A stretch of DNA of 64,000 bases from Anthracocystis setariae (GCA_928724745.1 CAKMXJ010000012.1:434001-498000), one strand, 5' to 3'; shown: positions 19,340 through 29,288, numbered from the stretch's first letter. Translations and numbers: made by a program. The notes: generated from the letters alone by a model not told the origin.

Positions 19340-20351
19340 CTAGTATTTGGCGAGACCGAGAGCGTTGACGGCCTCTTTGATCTGTTGCTTTTCTTCTTTC
19401 TGTGACGGCAATACGAGTTGGAATTCTGGTCAGTGATCGTCGCTATCTAACGCGTCAGTGCCTCTGGACAGACTATGCTACTCACGATAAGACCAGAGAT
19501 GGCCTTGAACTTGGGATGGGAGGCGTCGACTGTATTCAAAGCAAGGTTGAAGAGATGCAGCACAGTGTCAGCGATCTCGTGTCGACATGTATGCCCAAGA
19601 AGCGAACAGCATAGAAGGAAGCTTACCCAGCATCTGGAAAAGGACCGACTCTGACGTTGTGATCTTGGCGCCCGAGTCGCGCATGCGCTACAGTTGCCAG
19701 AGGAACAGAGAAAGCAAATAACTGATCAGCAGCGAGGTTACCTAGCAACCAGCGGAATATATGAGACTTTGACTCACCTCGAGAGCAACATCAATTTCGC
19801 CAGGATTGCAGCTTGAAACGCCGTCCTTGATGACATGGACCTGGATGCCTCGGTCCAAGAGGTCGAGCGTGGTCTGCAGCACGCAGACGTGCGACTCGAT
19901 GCCGAAAATAACGACATGCTGGATATCGCCTGCACCCTTCAGCCATTTGTCCGTGATACCTGGTAAATCCATGCTGAACTTGGTTTTGGGGTATACAGCT
20001 TTCGATGATACTTCTGGCAGCTCCTTGACCAAGTCGCTCAAGGGACCCACGGTGGCGCCCAATGCTGCAAGAAAGTTGGATCGACACAACAAGGGAATTT
20101 CCAGTTGGGTCAGAGTGCGCCGAAAAGCAAGAGTTGAAAAGGATAGGTTGCTATGACTTACCCTTGGGATTTTGCTCGGTGGTGAATACGGGGACATCCA
20201 GAATTTTTGCAGCTTTGAGCATGCGAGCTGAAGTGTTTGTGATCAGATCAAAGTTGGCAATGACGGTCTTGAACCTCTCCTGCATGTCGCACAGGAAGAA
20301 GGCGGTCTTGCAAAGCTCGATGCGAGCCGTTCTAAATGCTGTGCTGGCCAT
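19340..20351 (-). CDS. Isochorismatase-like hydrolase (ISOC1/2 type), five exons
   Basis: Exons in coding order are 20162-20351, 19778-20064, 19627-19687, 19486-19529 and 19340-19399, with introns of 97, 90, 97 and 86 nt. Each has a GTRAG donor and a YAG acceptor, and the reading frame closes exactly at every joint. The product is about 213 residues: CDMQERF carries the nucleophile-activating Asp, TEQNPKALGATV follows, and FGIESHVCVLQT carries the catalytic Cys. The end is MRDSGAKITTSESVLFQMLG, DASHPKFKAISGLI and NALGLAKY. This is the small cytosolic or mitochondrial ISOC subfamily of cysteine hydrolases, whose physiological substrate is poorly known. Five exons is unusual here, since most neighbours have none or one intron. 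The Harbinger element sits about 208 bases upstream of the start. Confidence 0.88.
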
Positions 20352-20555
20352 TTTAGGTGGTATGTGGATTGATATGGTCTTGAAAGGCAATGGTAGTAGT
20401 AGCAGTTGTTGGTTAGGAGGACGCTGCATTCGACCCAACACCGTCCTACACCTACACCTACTCTAACTGTAACTGTAATCGTAACTGTAACTCCGTTTCC
20501 CGGTGTTGCAGCATTGCGGGGAAAATAATTAATTGCTCTGTGCGTTGTTGGCGCC

Positions 20556-20558
20556 AAA
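20556..20558. repeat. Harbinger target-site duplication, left (AAA)
   Basis: The three bases AAA adjoin the left inverted repeat and recur at 24105-24107 next to the right repeat. PIF/Harbinger elements duplicate 3 bp, usually TWA. An AAA match this short could be chance in A-rich flanks. Confidence 0.55.
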
Positions 20559-20594
20559 AGGGGGTATCAATTCTCGCGCGGTTCTAGAACCGCG
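20559..20594. repeat. Harbinger left terminal inverted repeat
   Basis: 36 bases starting AGGGGGTATCAATTCT, identical in reverse complement to 24069-24104. The inner part belongs to a 22-bp perfect palindrome at 20575-20596 centred on TTCTAGAA. Confidence 0.93.
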
Positions 20595-20856
20595 CGTTTT
20601 TTGTGCCACAGGTTTCTAAAACCCCGGGACTGATTATGTAACACAGCCAAAAGTTCAAAAACACATGCGTTTTCAAAAACCCTGCCCAGGACCCGGTATT
20701 TTGAAAACACAGCCTGCGCACAAGCCAGTTTCCAACTTCCGCACACCAGCTTGTTCTCGTCGGCGTCTCTCCTCCTTCTTCTCTCCTCCTTCTCTCACTA
20801 CCTAACCAACAAGCAAAGAAGACCACACGTCTCTTTGTCTCATACTTCTTTCGATA

Positions 20857-22070
20857 ATGGCCACCCCAATCGACCCCATCATCATCGACGACAACCCAGA
20901 CAACATGCTCACGATGTCACTCCTTGGCTCCACTCCTCCACCATCCGCTTCTTCAACCCAGGTGCATTTACCTCACCCAACCTCTTCTCAGTCAGCATCA
21001 GCAAGCGAAAAGAAGAACTTTGTATGGAGGGTTGACGACGTTGTCCGCCTTGTCGATATCATCCACGCCAATCCGACATATCAACAAGCTCTTCTTCCCG
21101 CACACTCAGGAGGTAATCAACCAATGACTTTTCAACGCAAAGATGGGATCTATCGACAGATCTTTCTTCAGATGTGGCCGGGCGCCAAGGTACACTTAAA
21201 TCGCATCAAGGAGAAGACTCGCTGGCTGAGCAAAACTTACAACAAGGAACGAAAGAAGCTCTCGCTCACCGGAGCAGGATCATTGGACGACCTTGATAAG
21301 GACACTCCTGTAAGTTCACTAGTACCTGATCTCAACTGTCTGATGAACGCGGCTTAGCTTATCTTTGTTATCTTTCATTCTCTTTTCTTCTATTGCTACA
21401 GGCCTACACATCTCGCATTGCCCTTCAAGCCAAATACCCGTGGTTCGAGAAGATGCATGCGATGATGACCGATCGACACCCTGCTGGTCCGGCTGTGCTG
21501 CTGGGAACTCCCGCTCTCAGCATGGAAAGCGATGACGAAGTCGACACTCCTTGCAATCAACTCATGGACGAAAGCAACGATGACGAGGTGTTTAGCCCCA
21601 GCTTCAATCATGGACGCAACCTTCCTCCACTGGACTCACTTATGGGCGCAGACGTAGGCGCCTCCTCTTCGGCTGCGGTCTCTGCCAGTAACGTTGCTGG
21701 CAGATCCGCCTCTCCATTCCGCGCCACATCTCTTGAGTCTGACATCAACGCAACGCCAACATCATTCTCTACTCAGTCATCCCCGTCAAACAAGCGCAAG
21801 CGCAGCCTCTTGGATCAGAAGCGGGATTCTATTGCCGAAAGCTTCTATCGTTCCTCGCTCGAGGCTCTACAGTTCAAGCTGAAGGTCGAGCAAGAGAAGA
21901 CCAAACGCGAGAGCATTCGAGATTCAGGGCGCACGAAGCGCGAGGAGATGCGGCTGGCAAGCGCAAAGGAGAAGGAGATCCGCGATCAAAACTTGATCAT
22001 GGAGCTCGCTCGCATGCTGGCTGCATCTGGAAAGTTTGACAACAACTCCAGCAGCGAGTCCAACCCTTAG
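20857..22070 (+). CDS. Harbinger Myb/SANT-like DNA-binding protein
   Basis: Two exons, 20857-21309 and 21402-22070, with a 92-nt GTAAGT...CAG intron give 373 residues. Residues about 49-140 form a Myb/SANT-like three-helix module: KNFVWRVDDVVRLVDII, then FQRKDGIYRQIFLQMWPG, then HLNRIKEKTRWLSKTYNKE, with the usual spaced tryptophans. A Ser/Thr-rich middle follows, then a basic helical end (KRKRSLLDQKRDSIAESFYRSS, KQEKTKRE-like, charged coiled coil). In PIF/Harbinger elements this partner protein binds the ends and brings the transposase into the nucleus. Similar proteins are also found in host genomes, but the position between the repeats and next to the transposase makes the mobile role likely. 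Confidence 0.85.
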
Positions 22071-22334
22071 TTCCTTCCATTTCTTGTCTGACTTGACATT
22101 GTATCCATGTAGTCCTATGACAAGTGTCGATCTCAGTCTCAATGCCAAAGTTTCTTACCAAGTAACACGTATGTAATCACGTTAGGCTGTGTGAAAATAA
22201 GAACTGGTGATCGGCACGTGAATAATGCTCATCTCAACAAAAAGTCACGGCATCTTTAACCGTTATTACACCATCATCCTAACCTGACTTCGGCACACTC
22301 CTCTCACAAGAGCAACTCACAAGTAACAATAAAG

Positions 22335-23882
22335 ATGGTTAGACAAAGCGACAAGCAGAAGATCTTGGGCAGCATCGTCAATGTCCTTGAGATTTCCATG
22401 TCCCTGGAGGCTAGTGCGAACACAGCAGCTGATCCCGACCTTTCAGACGGAGACTCATCACTGGAAAGTGACTCCGACAACAACAGCTCCAGCTCCAGCT
22501 CTGATGATGACCACCATCTTCCTCTCACCAGCCAATTGATTGCGCTCTACGTCGAATTGGAGCAATGTCGATACATTGCTCCTCGCACGCCATCCCTAGC
22601 TCGTCCTGAGAAGCTGATCAACCTGCTCGACAGACTCTCAAGCACCAATACGCGTGCGTACCGTGGCCTAGTTCGCATGAATCCAACTGCATTTGACAAG
22701 CTTGCGGTGCAACTGTCAAATACAACAGCATTCAAAGCAATCGATTCTATTCCAAGACAACTACCGCTTAGCAAGGTTAGAGAGATGCTTGCAGTTGGAC
22801 TATACAGGCTAGGACGATCAGGAAATGGGGCAGGTGAGCGCGACGGGTCTATTCAGTGTGGCTGTAGCGTTGGGAGCTACATCACCTGGACAGAACGAAC
22901 AATCGAAGGACTTATGGAGTTGAACAACGAGGTAATGCAGTTTGCCAGCGAAGCCGAGAGAGCCAAAGCCGCCGCCTGGGTCAGGAAGAGGACTGGAGTT
23001 CACGAATGGGGCCGAGGCTGGCTTATAGTTGATGGAACCCATGTTCCACTTGCCTGGAGGCCGTCCATCCACAGTCAGGAACATTACAATTATAAGGGAT
23101 TCTACTCGATCAACGTTGCTCTTGTGATAATGCCTCACTCGCTGCGAATTGTAGAATCTGTGGTTGGACAGCCTGGAAGCGCTCAAGACTCGAAAGTCTG
23201 GACATCAGGCAGTAACATACTCAAGAACCCTCGACTCTACCTTGACGAAGGAGAGTTCATCTGGACCGACGGCGGGTATGGACATCATCCGTTCACACTT
23301 GGTCCTTTCACTCATCAAGCTGCCGACAAGAGTCAAGATCTGCGCCGCTTCAATCAGATGATGTCGCGAGTTCGAGTTCGAGTGGAGCATGCAATCGCCT
23401 ACCTCAAGAATCGATTCCAAAGCCTGTCTGGATATCGTGGAAACATCTACAGGCACTCGGACCGCATTACCGCTGCAAAAAGCATCCAAGCATGTATCAT
23501 TGCGCATACATTTGCCAGTAAGTATGACCGGCCGGACGACGTTGCTGAGCTACTCCTGCCTTCGTTCCCAGAGGAGGAAGTTGCACAGATTCTGCCATTG
23601 ATGGAACTCAACGAAACCGAGGCTTCCGACCGTAGAAGAACAAGACGGGCGAACCAGCGCCGATACAACGAGGAAGAGGCCGCTGCCAAGTCAAGCATGT
23701 CTGCAACAGCCTGGCAGCGGCATAGAAGCACACAAGCTCACGAACTTCGCGAAGAAATGTTCTCTTCCCTGTTCCAGGCCAAGGGCTTGGTCGAACAAGA
23801 CACCAACGTTCTGTCAAGACGTCACAAAAGCACGATTGCAGACTACCTTTTACGTACATCAAACCCATCATCGTCTTTGTAA
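22335..23882 (+). CDS. Harbinger DDE transposase
   Basis: A single-exon gene of 515 residues. After an acidic Ser-rich N-terminus (about 30-60) comes an HTH-like region (INLLDRLSSTNTRAYRGLVRM, KVREMLAVGLYRLG). The DDE_Tnp_4 nuclease core follows: LIVDGTHVPL with the first Asp at residue 233, SAQDSKVW with Asp 285, FIWTDGGY with Asp 312, and RVRVEHAIAYLKNRFQSL with Glu 351. The spacing and the final H-A-x3-LKNRF-x2-L block are typical of Harbinger transposases, which cut and paste the element. All catalytic acids are present and no frame break is seen. The stop TAA at 23880-23882 lies 187 bases before the right inverted repeat. Confidence 0.93.
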   Translation: MVRQSDKQKILGSIVNVLEISMSLEASANTAADPDLSDGDSSLESDSDNNSSSSSSDDDHHLPLTSQLIALYVELEQCRYIAPRTPSLARPEKLINLLDRLSSTNTRAYRGLVRMNPTAFDKLAVQLSNTTAFKAIDSIPRQLPLSKVREMLAVGLYRLGRSGNGAGERDGSIQCGCSVGSYITWTERTIEGLMELNNEVMQFASEAERAKAAAWVRKRTGVHEWGRGWLIVDGTHVPLAWRPSIHSQEHYNYKGFYSINVALVIMPHSLRIVESVVGQPGSAQDSKVWTSGSNILKNPRLYLDEGEFIWTDGGYGHHPFTLGPFTHQAADKSQDLRRFNQMMSRVRVRVEHAIAYLKNRFQSLSGYRGNIYRHSDRITAAKSIQACIIAHTFASKYDRPDDVAELLLPSFPEEEVAQILPLMELNETEASDRRRTRRANQRRYNEEEAAAKSSMSATAWQRHRSTQAHELREEMFSSLFQAKGLVEQDTNVLSRRHKSTIADYLLRTSNPSSSL

Positions 23883-24068
23883 TCAATGTCATTTGCTTTG
23901 TGATACTTGAGCGTGATACATAGAGACCAAGTAGCTTCGAGACGGTGTTATCACGATTCCTGACGCAAACGTGCTTTGCCGATTTCCCGATTTGAATGTG
24001 TTTTACTTTCCGCGTGTTTTTGTTTTGGGGCGTTCAAATTGGCAAATATTTTTACCCTTCCAGAAACA

Positions 24069-24104
24069 CGCGGTTCTAGAACCGCGCGAGAATTGATACC
24101 CCCT
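24069..24104. repeat. Harbinger right terminal inverted repeat
   Basis: 36 bases whose reverse complement equals the left repeat exactly. Beyond it the two ends diverge (CG against TG), which fixes the inner boundary. The adjoining AAA is the right copy of the 3-bp duplication. Confidence 0.93.
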
Positions 24105-24107
24105 AAA

Positions 24108-25510
24108 GAGGAAAAAAAAAAAGTGGAGGCAAGCGAAAGCAGAACACCTGCAACAAGAGTGCATAGTTGTGGGAAAGCGAGAATCTGACAGTATCTAAGT
24201 TTTAATCGGAAAAGGGTCAAGTGCCGGAGAAGAAACAAACAACAAGGGTTCACAAAGCACCAACCAACCCCGAAGCCATACACTTTGTGTCATGCAGCTT
24301 CGAGATGAAACGCCGCGGCTCAGGCGCGTCACGATTTTGTTTTTTGCCATCATGAGACGCGCGACGTGCTCCATACCGTCACACTTTGACTCCAAGTGCA
24401 CCACAGCACAAGCTACGGCATGCAATCACAAGTCTGATGCTTTGAATCTAGACAGCTTCGCCCTTCAACTTTGAAAGATATGGGTGGAACGTCCGAAAAA
24501 GATGAAGCTCACAGTCATTCAGTTGTGGAAATGAATCCGATACTACTGCACTTTGCTTTGTACCGGACGGAGGCAGTCACCGAAGATCGTGTTGAGTTCA
24601 AGCCTCGGCTTGGCCGATTTGGCGCGAACACTCGACTGCAGTTGCGGTCAGCGGGAAGGGAGAGCGAGTTGGCCGATCGTCACAAGTGAATGCAATTCGA
24701 GGCTGATTCGAGGCTGGTCTCTGAACAGTGAGCACAGTAAGAAGCAGACTTGCACAAAACGTCCTTGTCGGCGAGCTTCCGATGTTGTGGGAGTTTGTCG
24801 CGCTTCTACCGTACAATACTGTACTGCATCCCAAGGAAGGATCGCAGTCATGCATTGACACTCGAGAAAGCTATCGTGCAGATCCATTATTGCTACACTA
24901 CTACTGAGCTGAGCCATTACAAGTTCAAGAGCAAGCAAGACGGAGTAACCGTTGAGCTAGAAACCAGAAGCGAGAAGCCTGAAGCAACAAGCCTGAAGCG
25001 CGTGCCTTGGTGAGTAGTGACTAGAGAAGGCGTTCCACGAGTTCATGTGTGTGTGTTTTTCTCGATTCCAAAATTTACACACTCTCTCTGACTGTGCAGT
25101 ACTGTACTGTACTGTACTGTACTGTACTGTACGAAAGCCCCTCGACCCGCACGCACATCTTCCGCTGCTTCGTTGCGTTGCGTCAACAGTCAAGACTGTC
25201 TGTCTGTCTGTCTGTCTATCTTAACCATTGGCTCCACCACCATCTCTCTGCCTTTCCGAATCAGCTCTGTTCTCCGACTCGGTCGTCCAGTCACCATCCC
25301 ACCTCTATCAGCCGGCTTTTGGACCGAGAACGTGCATATATACCCGACTTTCCTGCTTGCTTGCCACTCGCCCCGAAACCCGCACACTCGACCAGCTGCG
25401 CACGCTTGCCTTGATGCCTGGCACACTCAAAAGCTGATCACACTGGTTCATCGATCTCATTCCGTTCGTCAAACTTCACATCTGGCTCCGCACTCGATCT
25501 GCTTGTTGTC
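24108..25510. other. Long intergenic region upstream of the sirtuin gene
   Basis: 1.4 kb without a supported gene. The last 300 bases are C/T-rich and probably the promoter and leader of the sirtuin gene. A TACTGTACTG motif lies at 24817-24826 and a tandem array of TACTG at 25100-25132, about 380 bases before the start codon. A TCTG run is at 25198-25217. Confidence 0.6.
25100..25132. repeat. (TACTG)n tandem repeat
   Basis: About 6.6 copies of the 5-mer TACTG. Each overlap contains GTAC, so the array is a string of partly palindromic sites. The same word occurs singly or twice at many other intergenic places in this window. Confidence 0.92.
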
Positions 25511-28399
25511 ATGATCGTCGTCAACATTCCTGTGGACGGCAATGTCTCCCTCCCGCCAGAGCCTCGCCCACGGCCTACGTTGATCGGCGCCCCATCCTCG
25601 TCGGCAGATTCATCATCATCAGGTTCGGATACGCCTCTTTCGGCCCCCTCGTCACGCCGTCTCTCGCGTCGTGTCCAGAGCATGGCTGTGGCCACCCACT
25701 TGAATGATCATGTTGCCAAGCCAGTCAAATCAGCTACCCCAACCTTTTCGACCAACGCCTCGACTTCTGACCTTAAAGCGCTCAAATACGACCTGCCAGC
25801 CGATATCGCGACTCCACCTTTCGCTCAACCCTCGAAAGATGTTGAACGTGACCTTGCACGTCTGTATGAAGCTGTCTCCGGTGCCCGCCGAATCGCCGTC
25901 ATCTGTGGCGCCGGCATCTCTGTATCGTCTCCAGCCAACATCCCCGACTTTCGCTCGGCTCACGGTCTTTTCAAAAAGCTCAAGGAGAAGCATCCCACTG
26001 CAGGTCTTTCGTCAGGCAAGGATCTCTTCGATGCACGTCTCTTCAGCTCCGAATCCACTTCCGCGCTCTTTTACTCGATGGTCGCCGAGCTCAAACGACT
26101 TGCGGATGAAGCAGAGCCTACCATCTTCCACCGCTTCCTCAAGCGTCTCGATGAGCAAGGTCGTTTGCAGCGCGTCTATACACAGAACATCGACGGTCTC
26201 GAAGAAAAGGTCGGTCTCACTTTCGGTCTTGGCGAGGCAGGTGATTCGACAACCACTGTCCGCGCCTTAGGCAAACGCAAGAGGCTCGGCGCTTCAGCCT
26301 GGTCGCGCTCCAAATCCGACTCGCATCTTCTCTTTCAGAAGCAGCAAGAGACAGACGAGCACAAGGCTATGGCTGAAAGGCCAATGTTCCCCCGCACCAT
26401 TCCGCTGCACGGAACGCTTCAGACGCTCACCTGTGCACTCTGCAACCACAAACTTATGCTCGGCAACACCGTGCACGAAAGAGCCGACTATCGCGACATG
26501 TCGCCTTCCTCTCGAGAGGGATCCGCTTCACTAGGGCACGAGGAGAGCAAGCAGGCCATCGAGTTGCTTCAGAACGGAGAGGCTGTCCCTTGCCCGAGAT
26601 GCAAGACTGCCGACGAGGTGCGCACTGCGGCAGGAATGCGTTCTCGAGGCGTTGGCAGGATGAAGGTCGACATTGTCCTGTACGGTGGTCAGAACGAGGG
26701 GGCAGAGCGAGTCGGTCAGTGTTTGCAGAGGGACATTCTCGGGTTGCGAGATCCCAACGAACCGCCAGTGCCCGAATCAGCTGCTGAAATGCGCGCGCGT
26801 GAACGCAAGGAGAAGAAGGAAGCCGACAAGCTTAGGCTCGAGCAAGAGCAATCACAGCAGCAACTAGCGATCAAACAGGAGCGAGATCGATCCCTAGCCG
26901 ATGTCAGCATAGATTCGGAGGGAGCCATCGACTCTGAGCTCGGCGCTCTTACGACGGGCGAGGAATCGAAGGACGATATCCTAGCCCGCGCATTCGCCGA
27001 CGATAGCGATGGTTCACGCCACAGTGTGGGCTCATCGATCCTTGTGTCGCAGCCTGCGTCCTCCGGTAAAAGTATCACGATTGCCGAACCGACGGTGCCT
27101 CCAAAGAAGAAGTCGCAACGACCTCCTCGCCTGAAGCCGCTTCCGCCCGATCTTCTCATCGTTGCCGGTACCAGCTTGAAGGTTCCGGGCACCAAGCGAA
27201 TCGTGCGAGAATTCGCCAAAGCTTGCCACGCGCAAGACCAATGGCTGATCTACTCGTCCGAGGACGAAGACAGCAGCACTGCCGAGGACGGGGTGGCCAA
27301 GAGACGCACCAAGGATGCCAAGCCAGGCGTCGATGCCGCAACCAAGCCGAAGGGAGCCCGTGCCGCCAAGGACGAAGTGGCCGAGGCGGAAGAAGCGGAA
27401 GAAGCGGAAGAGGAGGAACACGAGATCCACGATCCCTCGACGCCCATCCGCACCATCTTGCTCAACTACGACTTTCCCAATCCGGCTCGTGAATGGGAGG
27501 ACGTGTTTGACGTGTGGATCCAAGGCGACTTGCAGCGAGCCGCGCTGTCGCTGTTCCCATGCAAGCAGGTGGATGACGAGGCGCCAGCAGATGCAAAGGC
27601 CATCGAGGAGATCGTCAGCAGCCATACGTGGTCCAAGTTCAAAGACTACCTTGAAGAGCAGCGCAAGCTAGCCAAGAAGGAAAAGAAGAAGGCTGCCGTT
27701 GCGGCTACAGCCGGTAGCCTTGGACAGCGCAAAGGCGGCCGGCTTGGTCGCACCGTGTCTGCTGCAGCCAAGATGGAACGGACTGGCACTCAGTCTTCTA
27801 GCAATTCAACGCCTGATCGGCTGCCCACCTCGCAGTTGGAGGCAGGTACCGCAGCTTCCAAGGCCAAGGCGGCCAAGGCGAGAAGCAGGTCTGAGTCTCC
27901 TCACAAGAAGCGTCCCGCCACCGAGGCTGGTGCGAAACGACTGGGAGCCAAGGGAGGGCTGAAGCGCAGCAACAGCAAAAAGAATCCATTCGTTGCCGAC
28001 CTGGAAGCTTCGGCCGTTATCGTCGACATCCCGACGATTGCAGAGGAGGAAGAGGGGCAGGGAAAAGGATATGACGATGGCACGAAGGGGAAGAAGAGGA
28101 AGGAGCTGCCATCGTCATCTGCGAACAGTAGTGCTCTTTCCTCGAACAAACGTGGCTTGGCTCGATGCAGCACGATGCCGGAGCGCGAGCTGGCGGTGCT
28201 CATCGAAAGTCAGATCGGCAATGCGCCACAGTCGAAAGTGAAGAAGGGACTGAGTGTTAACGATGTTGGCGTAGGCGTCAAGCTCTCGGCGGTCTACGGG
28301 AAGGGGAGGTCAAAGAGGAGTGGCTCGGTCAGTGTTGGGTTGAAGGAGGGGAAGAAAATATGGAGCAGGGTTCAGAGCGAAACTGTGATGCACCTCTAG
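25511..28399 (+). CDS. HST4: Sir2-family NAD-dependent deacetylase, Hst3/Hst4-like
   Basis: A single-exon frame of 962 residues. The catalytic core starts near residue 110: VICGAGISVSSPANIPDFRS (NAD-binding GAGIS and DFRS), YTQNIDGLEEKVG, and IPLHGTLQTLTC with the catalytic His at about 300. Zinc Cys pairs are CALC and CPRC, then IVLYGGQN where sirtuins usually have a YGE, and LLIVAGTSLKVPGTKRIV. The SSPANIPDFRS signature without the usual GIPDFR glycine and the LKV after GTS fit the Hst3/Hst4 branch. That branch removes H3K56 acetylation after S phase and supports genome stability. About 130 charged, Glu/Lys-rich residues are inserted between YGG and the GTSL strand, and an acidic insert follows before the last Rossmann strand. 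The C-terminal 280 residues are basic and disordered. Whether the symbol should be HST3 or HST4 is not decidable here. Confidence 0.88.
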   Translation: MIVVNIPVDGNVSLPPEPRPRPTLIGAPSSSADSSSSGSDTPLSAPSSRRLSRRVQSMAVATHLNDHVAKPVKSATPTFSTNASTSDLKALKYDLPADIATPPFAQPSKDVERDLARLYEAVSGARRIAVICGAGISVSSPANIPDFRSAHGLFKKLKEKHPTAGLSSGKDLFDARLFSSESTSALFYSMVAELKRLADEAEPTIFHRFLKRLDEQGRLQRVYTQNIDGLEEKVGLTFGLGEAGDSTTTVRALGKRKRLGASAWSRSKSDSHLLFQKQQETDEHKAMAERPMFPRTIPLHGTLQTLTCALCNHKLMLGNTVHERADYRDMSPSSREGSASLGHEESKQAIELLQNGEAVPCPRCKTADEVRTAAGMRSRGVGRMKVDIVLYGGQNEGAERVGQCLQRDILGLRDPNEPPVPESAAEMRARERKEKKEADKLRLEQEQSQQQLAIKQERDRSLADVSIDSEGAIDSELGALTTGEESKDDILARAFADDSDGSRHSVGSSILVSQPASSGKSITIAEPTVPPKKKSQRPPRLKPLPPDLLIVAGTSLKVPGTKRIVREFAKACHAQDQWLIYSSEDEDSSTAEDGVAKRRTKDAKPGVDAATKPKGARAAKDEVAEAEEAEEAEEEEHEIHDPSTPIRTILLNYDFPNPAREWEDVFDVWIQGDLQRAALSLFPCKQVDDEAPADAKAIEEIVSSHTWSKFKDYLEEQRKLAKKEKKKAAVAATAGSLGQRKGGRLGRTVSAAAKMERTGTQSSSNSTPDRLPTSQLEAGTAASKAKAAKARSRSESPHKKRPATEAGAKRLGAKGGLKRSNSKKNPFVADLEASAVIVDIPTIAEEEEGQGKGYDDGTKGKKRKELPSSSANSSALSSNKRGLARCSTMPERELAVLIESQIGNAPQSKVKKGLSVNDVGVGVKLSAVYGKGRSKRSGSVSVGLKEGKKIWSRVQSETVMHL

Positions 28400-28701
28400 C
28401 TGTTTCTCGAACCAACGAGACGAACGTGATGCCTAATGCAGTTAACTTACAGTACAATGCCATACTCGTGCTTGTCATGGTTGCCAAGTGATGATGTCTG
28501 AGCAGGGTTGTGAGTGTGGAAATGCGGGATTCGGACGGGACCCTCTTGAGATTTTCTCCTCCACTTGGAGCGGGCGCGGAATCCTGCAGTGTAGTAGTGA
28601 TGGTCTTATCTCGCATCGATGCATCTCTTCTGACCACCATCGTCATTGCTAGTGATCTCAGCTACTTGGTGTGGTCGATCGGCGCTGTGATTATCAGCAA
28701 C
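28400..28701. other. Short spacer between sirtuin and SelW-like genes
   Basis: 302 bases with the sirtuin 3' flank and the promoter of the next gene. In-frame open codons extend back to 28510, but the first ATG with a sensible protein start is at 28702. A TACAGTAC motif lies at 28448-28455. Confidence 0.5.
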
Positions 28702-29288
28702 ATGTCGAGCGTTCCAACTGCAGGTGTAGCGTTGTCTGGGGCGGACAATCAAGTGTGTGTCGATTGCGGACCTGATGCTACCTCGATACGGGAGGAAGAT
28801 TTGCTAGATCCATCGACGTTCATACCTCCCCTATCGCTCTCTGGAGATAATATCACGCTTCCAACCCCACTCGTCATCATCGAGGTAAGCCTTACCCCTT
28901 TCCCCCTCTCCCCTTGGGGGCGTTTTTTTTTTTTTTTTTTTTGGTTCTATTTGCTAAGGCTAAGGCTAACGAAAGTTTTGTTGGGATGCTGGGGGGACAG
29001 TACTGTCAACGATGTAAATTTGGTCTGAGAGCCAATTGGATCCAACAAGAACTACTATCCACTTTTGCCACCGAACTAGCAAGCATCATGCTCATTCCCA
29101 AATCAGACCAACCATCAGCTGGAAAATTCAGAATCTACCTCTTACCCCCACCCCCACACTCACCACAACTCACGCTCATCTGGGACAGAAAATCCAACGC
29201 CGGTTTCCCCGAAATGCGCATCCTCAAACAGAAAATCAGAGACATCATCAATCCCTCCGCCTCCCTCGGTCACAGCGACAAGCCCTAA
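28702..29288 (+). CDS. Rdx/SelW-family thioredoxin-like protein (Cys form)
   Basis: Two exons, 28702-28884 and 29001-29288, are separated by a 116-nt intron (GTAAGC...CAG) that holds a T run. The product is 156 residues. The SelT/SelW/SelH (Rdx) domain starts at the exon joint with YCQRCKFGLRANWIQQELLSTF, a CxxC redox motif on the first turn of the helix. It ends LTLIWDRKSNAGFPEMRILKQKIRDI, the family's W-D-R/K-x-G-F-P-E block. The second position of the motif is a plain Cys codon (TGT), so this is not a selenoprotein. The first 61 residues are specific to this branch. Relatives are small thioredoxin-fold redox proteins of uncertain function. The start could lie further upstream (in-frame ATG at 28522), but 28702 gives the compact family size. 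Confidence 0.82.

Larger units (their letters stand above)
20559..24104 (+). mobile_element. Structurally complete PIF/Harbinger DNA transposon
   Basis: A 3546-base element bounded by perfect 36-bp terminal inverted repeats (20559-20594 and 24069-24104) and a 3-bp duplication. It carries two genes in the same orientation, a Myb/SANT-like DNA-binding protein and a DDE_Tnp_4-type transposase, the standard pair for PIF/Harbinger elements, where both proteins are needed for movement. Neither gene has a premature stop, and both termini are perfect, so the copy may be autonomous or recently inserted. It lies in the upstream region of the isochorismatase gene rather than in a coding region. Confidence 0.93.

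Noticed and set aside
25100..25132. CRISPR-like direct repeats
   Set aside because: Simple pentamer repeat without spacers in a eukaryote; a microsatellite.
29001..29015. Selenocysteine in the SelW-like protein
   Set aside because: Both positions of the CxxC motif use TGT; no in-frame TGA is needed.
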